NCBI GenBank assembly: GCA_013696535.1
Contig: JACCYI010000340.1
Location: 1-7,860 of the forward strand
From: Solirubrobacterales bacterium
GTDB lineage: Bacteria; Actinomycetota; Thermoleophilia; Solirubrobacterales; Solirubrobacteraceae
Length of the DNA stretch: 7,860 bases
Direction of reading: 5' to 3'
Positions within the stretch are counted from its first letter, which is position 1. The number at the start of each line of letters is the position of its first letter. A program made the position numbers and the translations under genes. Below are positions 4,987-7,860 of the stretch, in pieces. The notes beneath the pieces are model-generated. The model had not been told where the DNA came from, did not search any database, and saw nothing but the letters and a program-made list of their open reading frames with translations.

Positions 4987-7172
4987 CAGTCCATCGCTCG
5001 TGCGCCCGCCGAGGTCTGCAGTAGCCGGAGCGCGTTGAGGGTGACCAGCAGGGACATGCCCATATCGGCGGCGATCGCGATGACCAGCGTCATCAGCCCG
5101 AACGGGGCGAGCGCCACGCAGACGCCCTTGACCAACAGCGACGCCACCACGTTGAAGCGCATGATCCCGACCGTGCGGCGCGAAAGTCTGATGGCAATCG
5201 CGAGCCGGTCCAGACGGTCGCCCATCAGCGCGACATCGGCGCTCTGGAGCGCGACGTCGGAGCCCACCGCGCCCATCGCCACCCCGATCCGGGCGGCGGC
5301 GAGAGCCGGCGCGGCGTTGACGCCGTCGCCCACCATGGCCACCGGCCCGTGGCGGCGCTGCATCTCCTCCACGGCTTGCAGTTTGCCTTCGGGCAGCAAC
5401 CCGGAACGCCAGTCGACGATCCCGGTTCGACCGGCGATCGCCCGGGCGACGGGCTCGGCATCCCCGGTCAGCATGGTGATCCGCTCGACGCCGACGTCCC
5501 GCAGGGCGACGACCGCGGCCGCCGCTTCAGGCCGCGGCGTGTCCTCGAGGCCGAACAGGGCCAGCACCCGATCCTTCTCGCCGAGGGCGACGACCGTCTT
5601 CCCGCCCTGCTCGAGCACTGACAAGCCGGCCGGAACCGAGGCGGTCCGGTCGGTGAGCACGCGGGGCCCGCCCGCCCACAGCCGCCGTCCGGCGATCGTC
5701 GCCTCTACGCCTCTCCCGGGCGACGCCACGAATGCTTCGGGGTCCTGGAGCCGCAGACCGCGGCTGTGAGCGGCGGCGACGAGGGCGGCGGCCAGCGGAT
5801 GCTCCGAACGCGCCTCCACCGATGCCATGACCGCGAGCGCTTCTGTCTCATCGAGTCGGCTGTCCTCGACGAGGATCTGCGTCAACACGGGTGCGCCGGA
5901 CGTGAGCGTGCCGGTCTTGTCCACGGCGACGGCCCGAACCCGCGCGAGATCCTCGAGCGCCTGGCCGCCCTTGACGAGGATTCCGCGGCGGGCCGCGCCG
6001 CCGACTGCCGAGACGACCGCAACCGGCACGGAGATCACCAGAGAACACGGGCACGCGACGATCAGGAGCGCCAGCGATCGGTAGAACCACGTGTCGAGCT
6101 CGCCGCCCGCCAGCACGCCGACCACGGTCATCAGGACGGCCGCCAGGAAGACGAGCGGTGTGTAGATCCGCGCAAAGAGGTCGATGGAGCGCTCCGAAGG
6201 CGCGCGACTGGCCTGCGCCTGCTCGACGAGGTCGGCGACCTTGGAGAGCGTCGACTGCCCGGCGACGCGGGTGGCGCGGACCGTCATGCCTCCATGCACG
6301 TTGAGGGTGCCGGCGAAGACCGCGTCGCCCGGGCGCTTGTCCGCCGGGATCGACTCGCCGGTGATCGCCGCCTGGTCGACGGTCGACTCGCCGTGCAGTA
6401 TGAGCCCGTCGAGCGCGATGCGCTCGCCCGGACGCACCAGGAACTCGGTTCCGACTCCGACGTCCTCGACCCCGACGGTCTGCTCCCGCCCGTCGACGAG
6501 CACTCCGACCCGCGCCGGGGCCAGTTCCATGAGCCTCTCCATCGACCGCCGGCCGCGATCGAGCGCGAACGTCTCAAGCGTCGTGCCGACGGCGAAGAGC
6601 ACGAGAACCCAAGCACCCTCGGCGTACGCGCCGATTCCCACCGCGCCCGCGGCGGCGAGCGCCATCAGGACGTTCATGTCCAAGCTGCGGTGGCGCAGCG
6701 CCGACAGCGCCGCGCGGGCGATCGGCCAGCCCCCAACCCCCATTGACGACAGATAGACGAGCATGGTGACCGCGTCGGAAGCGCCTGCCAGATGTACGAC
6801 GGCGGCCGCCACCAGAAGAGCCACCGACGCCGACGTGCTCGTCGCCCGAGCGTCGCTCCGCCAGAAGGCTCGGCCCGCTCCCGCCCGGAAAGTGCCGATA
6901 GGCCGGGCCGCGAAGCCCGCCCGACCGACCGCAGCGGTCACCGCCCCGTCGTCCACGGAACCGACGAGACGTAGCGACGCGGTGCCGAAGGACACCTCGG
7001 CCACTTGGACCCCAGGCAGGGCCGCGACCGCCTTCTGCGCCGAGCGGGCGCAGGCGGCGCAGTCCATGCCGTCGACCCGATAACGGCGCGCGTCAGCGCT
7101 CAACTTGAGATCCGACTCCTCCGCCACGGGCGCCGGCGCAACCATCGGCAGCTCGAGCGGCGGCCCGCTCAT
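4986..7172 (-). CDS. cadA: Zn2+/Cd2+/Pb2+-exporting P1B-type ATPase (CadA/ZntA type)
   Basis: A complete 728-residue inner-membrane metal pump. After a 30-residue tail comes one heavy-metal-associated domain with GMDCAAC (C38, C41). TGES is at 271-274, CPC at 374-376 followed by SLVISVP as in Zn/Cd/Pb pumps, DKTGT with the phosphorylated D418, HP at 458-459 and TGD at 569-571. K682 (LVKG) in the seventh helix and D703 (ADMG) in the eighth correspond to the Lys and Asp of the E. coli ZntA metal site, which sets it apart from Cu pumps. The hinge motif reads GDGVNAAP: Ala620 replaces the Asp of GDGxNDAP, while the first Asp (D616) is kept. Its ATG overlaps the sensor gene stop by 4 bp (ATGA), and the CDF gene overlaps its own stop. 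Expression is probably set by the upstream ArsR-type sensor. Confidence 0.96.
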   Translation of the reverse strand: MSGPPLELPMVAPAPVAEESDLKLSADARRYRVDGMDCAACARSAQKAVAALPGVQVAEVSFGTASLRLVGSVDDGAVTAAVGRAGFAARPIGTFRAGAGRAFWRSDARATSTSASVALLVAAAVVHLAGASDAVTMLVYLSSMGVGGWPIARAALSALRHRSLDMNVLMALAAAGAVGIGAYAEGAWVLVLFAVGTTLETFALDRGRRSMERLMELAPARVGVLVDGREQTVGVEDVGVGTEFLVRPGERIALDGLILHGESTVDQAAITGESIPADKRPGDAVFAGTLNVHGGMTVRATRVAGQSTLSKVADLVEQAQASRAPSERSIDLFARIYTPLVFLAAVLMTVVGVLAGGELDTWFYRSLALLIVACPCSLVISVPVAVVSAVGGAARRGILVKGGQALEDLARVRAVAVDKTGTLTSGAPVLTQILVEDSRLDETEALAVMASVEARSEHPLAAALVAAAHSRGLRLQDPEAFVASPGRGVEATIAGRRLWAGGPRVLTDRTASVPAGLSVLEQGGKTVVALGEKDRVLALFGLEDTPRPEAAAAVVALRDVGVERITMLTGDAEPVARAIAGRTGIVDWRSGLLPEGKLQAVEEMQRRHGPVAMVGDGVNAAPALAAARIGVAMGAVGSDVALQSADVALMGDRLDRLAIAIRLSRRTVGIMRFNVVASLLVKGVCVALAPFGLMTLVIAIAADMGMSLLVTLNALRLLQTSAGARAMD

Positions 7173-7519
7173 GCCTGCACCCCGGAGGCCAGCACGATCT
7201 CGAGCAGCGCACGGCCGTCATCGGTCAGCGAGTACATCACGAGCTTGCCACGGCGCTCGGAGCGCACCAGCCCGGCAGAGCGAAGCGCCCGGACGTGGTG
7301 AGACACGAGGTTCTGCGCCCGCTCTGCGATCCAGGACAGGTCGCATACGCAGAGCTCCCCGCCACGCAGGGCGGCGGCCAGCATCAACCGGGTCGGATCC
7401 GCAAGCGCCTTTGCCCGCCGGGCGGCAGCGTCGGCGGCGTCGATCTGGAGGCGAGCGTGCCGCAGTGCCTCCGCGCGCGGCAGGTCGAGGCACAGCAGGT
7501 CGCACGCGTCATCCGTCAG
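7169..7519 (-). CDS. cadC: ArsR/SmtB-family metal sensor, CadC type (non-standard start)
   Basis: A winged-helix repressor of about 116 residues that should leave DNA when Cd, Pb or Zn binds. Numbered from the CTG at 7519, it has C6 and C10 near the N-terminus and C57-x-C59 in ELCVCDL. This reproduces the alpha3N ligand spacing of Staphylococcus CadC (C7, C11, C58, C60). The recognition helix is around NLVSHHVRALRSAGLV (70-85) and the wing follows it. A His of the CadC alpha5 zinc site is not evident (SLTDDG). The start is unclear: the frame has no ATG, GTG or TTG between the TAG at 7523-7525 and a TTG at 7387, yet the N-terminal Cys pair is clearly conserved. CTG 7519 is the best candidate. 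An in-frame ATG lies directly before the TAG. Its TGA overlaps the start of cadA, so it heads the Zn/Cd operon. Confidence 0.85.
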   Translation of the reverse strand: MTDDACDLLCLDLPRAEALRHARLQIDAADAAARRAKALADPTRLMLAAALRGGELCVCDLSWIAERAQNLVSHHVRALRSAGLVRSERRGKLVMYSLTDDGRALLEIVLASGVQA

Positions 7520-7529
7520 GACCTACATA

Positions 7530-7860
7530 CTAACCGGCGTTGCGACGTTCGGACCGGCCGTGGCGCGCCCGGTGCAGGCCGAGGTAGGCCATCCCGGCGA
7601 GCAGGCCCCAGAACGGTGAGCTGACCGAGATCGCCGTGATGCCCGACGCGGTGACGACAAAGGTGATCATGGCCGCCTCACGCTCGTCGTCGTCGGCCGT
7701 CGCCGCGCGGAGGGCGGCGCCCAGGGTGGCGAGCAACGCGAGGCCGGCGACGGCCTCGATCAGCACGGGCGGAGATGCCGACAACAGCGCGGTGGCCAAG
7801 CCGGCCGCGAGGCCGAGAACCAGGTAGGCCACTCCGGCGCCCACACCCGCGATCCAGCGC
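7530..7860 (-). CDS. benE: Benzoate/H+ symporter BenE family (C-terminal part only)
   Basis: The last 109 codons of a membrane transporter whose N-terminus lies beyond the right edge. Hydrophobic helices contain A-G-L-A-LLATLG and T-F-V-V-T-A-S-G-I-T, followed by FWGLLAG, a pattern I recognise from the C-terminal region of BenE proteins, which import benzoate with protons. The stop (TAG, 7530-7532) is followed one base later by an ATG and then by the sensor frame, so this gene and the metal operon are on the same strand with almost no spacing. It may be unrelated housekeeping next to the island, or it may supply read-through transcription. The substrate is inferred from family membership only. 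Confidence 0.82.
   Translation of the reverse strand, partial: RWIAGVGAGVAYLVLGLAAGLATALLSASPPVLIEAVAGLALLATLGAALRAATADDDEREAAMITFVVTASGITAISVSSPFWGLLAGMAYLGLHRARHGRSERRNAG

Noticed and set aside
4081..5769. Plus-strand open frames opposite the CDF gene and the end of cadA
   Set aside because: Same shadow pattern; no ribosome site and no recognisable protein.
5766..6746. Long plus-strand open frame (326 codons) opposite cadA
   Set aside because: It is antisense to the ATPase core; the charged, low-complexity translation has no domain and the frame is open because of codon bias.
7169..7387. Short form of the ArsR sensor starting at TTG 7387
   Set aside because: It would remove the N-terminal Cys pair and the first helices, leaving 72 residues, too short for the winged-helix dimer.

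Overview
The window is GC-rich and densely packed. It uses GTG starts, overlapping genes and a CsoR-type copper sensor, which suggests an actinobacterium; a Solirubrobacter-like Thermoleophilia is possible but is only a guess. It holds a heavy-metal homeostasis island of two efflux modules side by side. I see no tRNA, rRNA, CRISPR array, transposase or attachment site.

Module 1 (copper, about 1-3894) is built around a divergent regulatory region at 2957-3109. Leftward on the minus strand run copZ (cytosolic Cu(I) chaperone), a 305-residue secreted or membrane-anchored protein with two His-containing repeats, and copA (Cu(I) export ATPase, cut by the left edge before its GDGxND motif). These three are tightly spaced or overlapping. 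Rightward run csoR (Cu(I)-sensing repressor with the full Cys-His-Cys ligand set) and, overlapping it by 4 bp, a VOC/PhnB-like protein. The region between them carries three related 15-bp C/G-tract palindromes of the CsoR-operator type. Two of them abut plausible -10 hexamers, so the region looks like a copper-controlled bidirectional promoter.

Module 2 (zinc/cadmium/lead, about 4039-7519) lies entirely on the minus strand and converges on module 1. It reads ArsR/CadC-type sensor, Zn/Cd/Pb P1B-type ATPase, then CDF (CzcD/ZitB-like) transporter, joined by 4-bp and 1-bp overlaps. A benE-type benzoate/H+ symporter, cut by the right edge, ends only about 10 bases before the sensor and is on the same strand, so transcription could run from benE into the metal genes.

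Three points deserve attention. The sensor has no ATG, GTG or TTG early enough to include its N-terminal metal-ligand cysteines, and an in-frame ATG directly followed by TAG sits just upstream. The Zn/Cd ATPase reads GDGVNAAP where the family has GDGxNDAP. The 305-residue protein of the copper operon is a duplicated HxHP-containing domain that I cannot assign to a named family.
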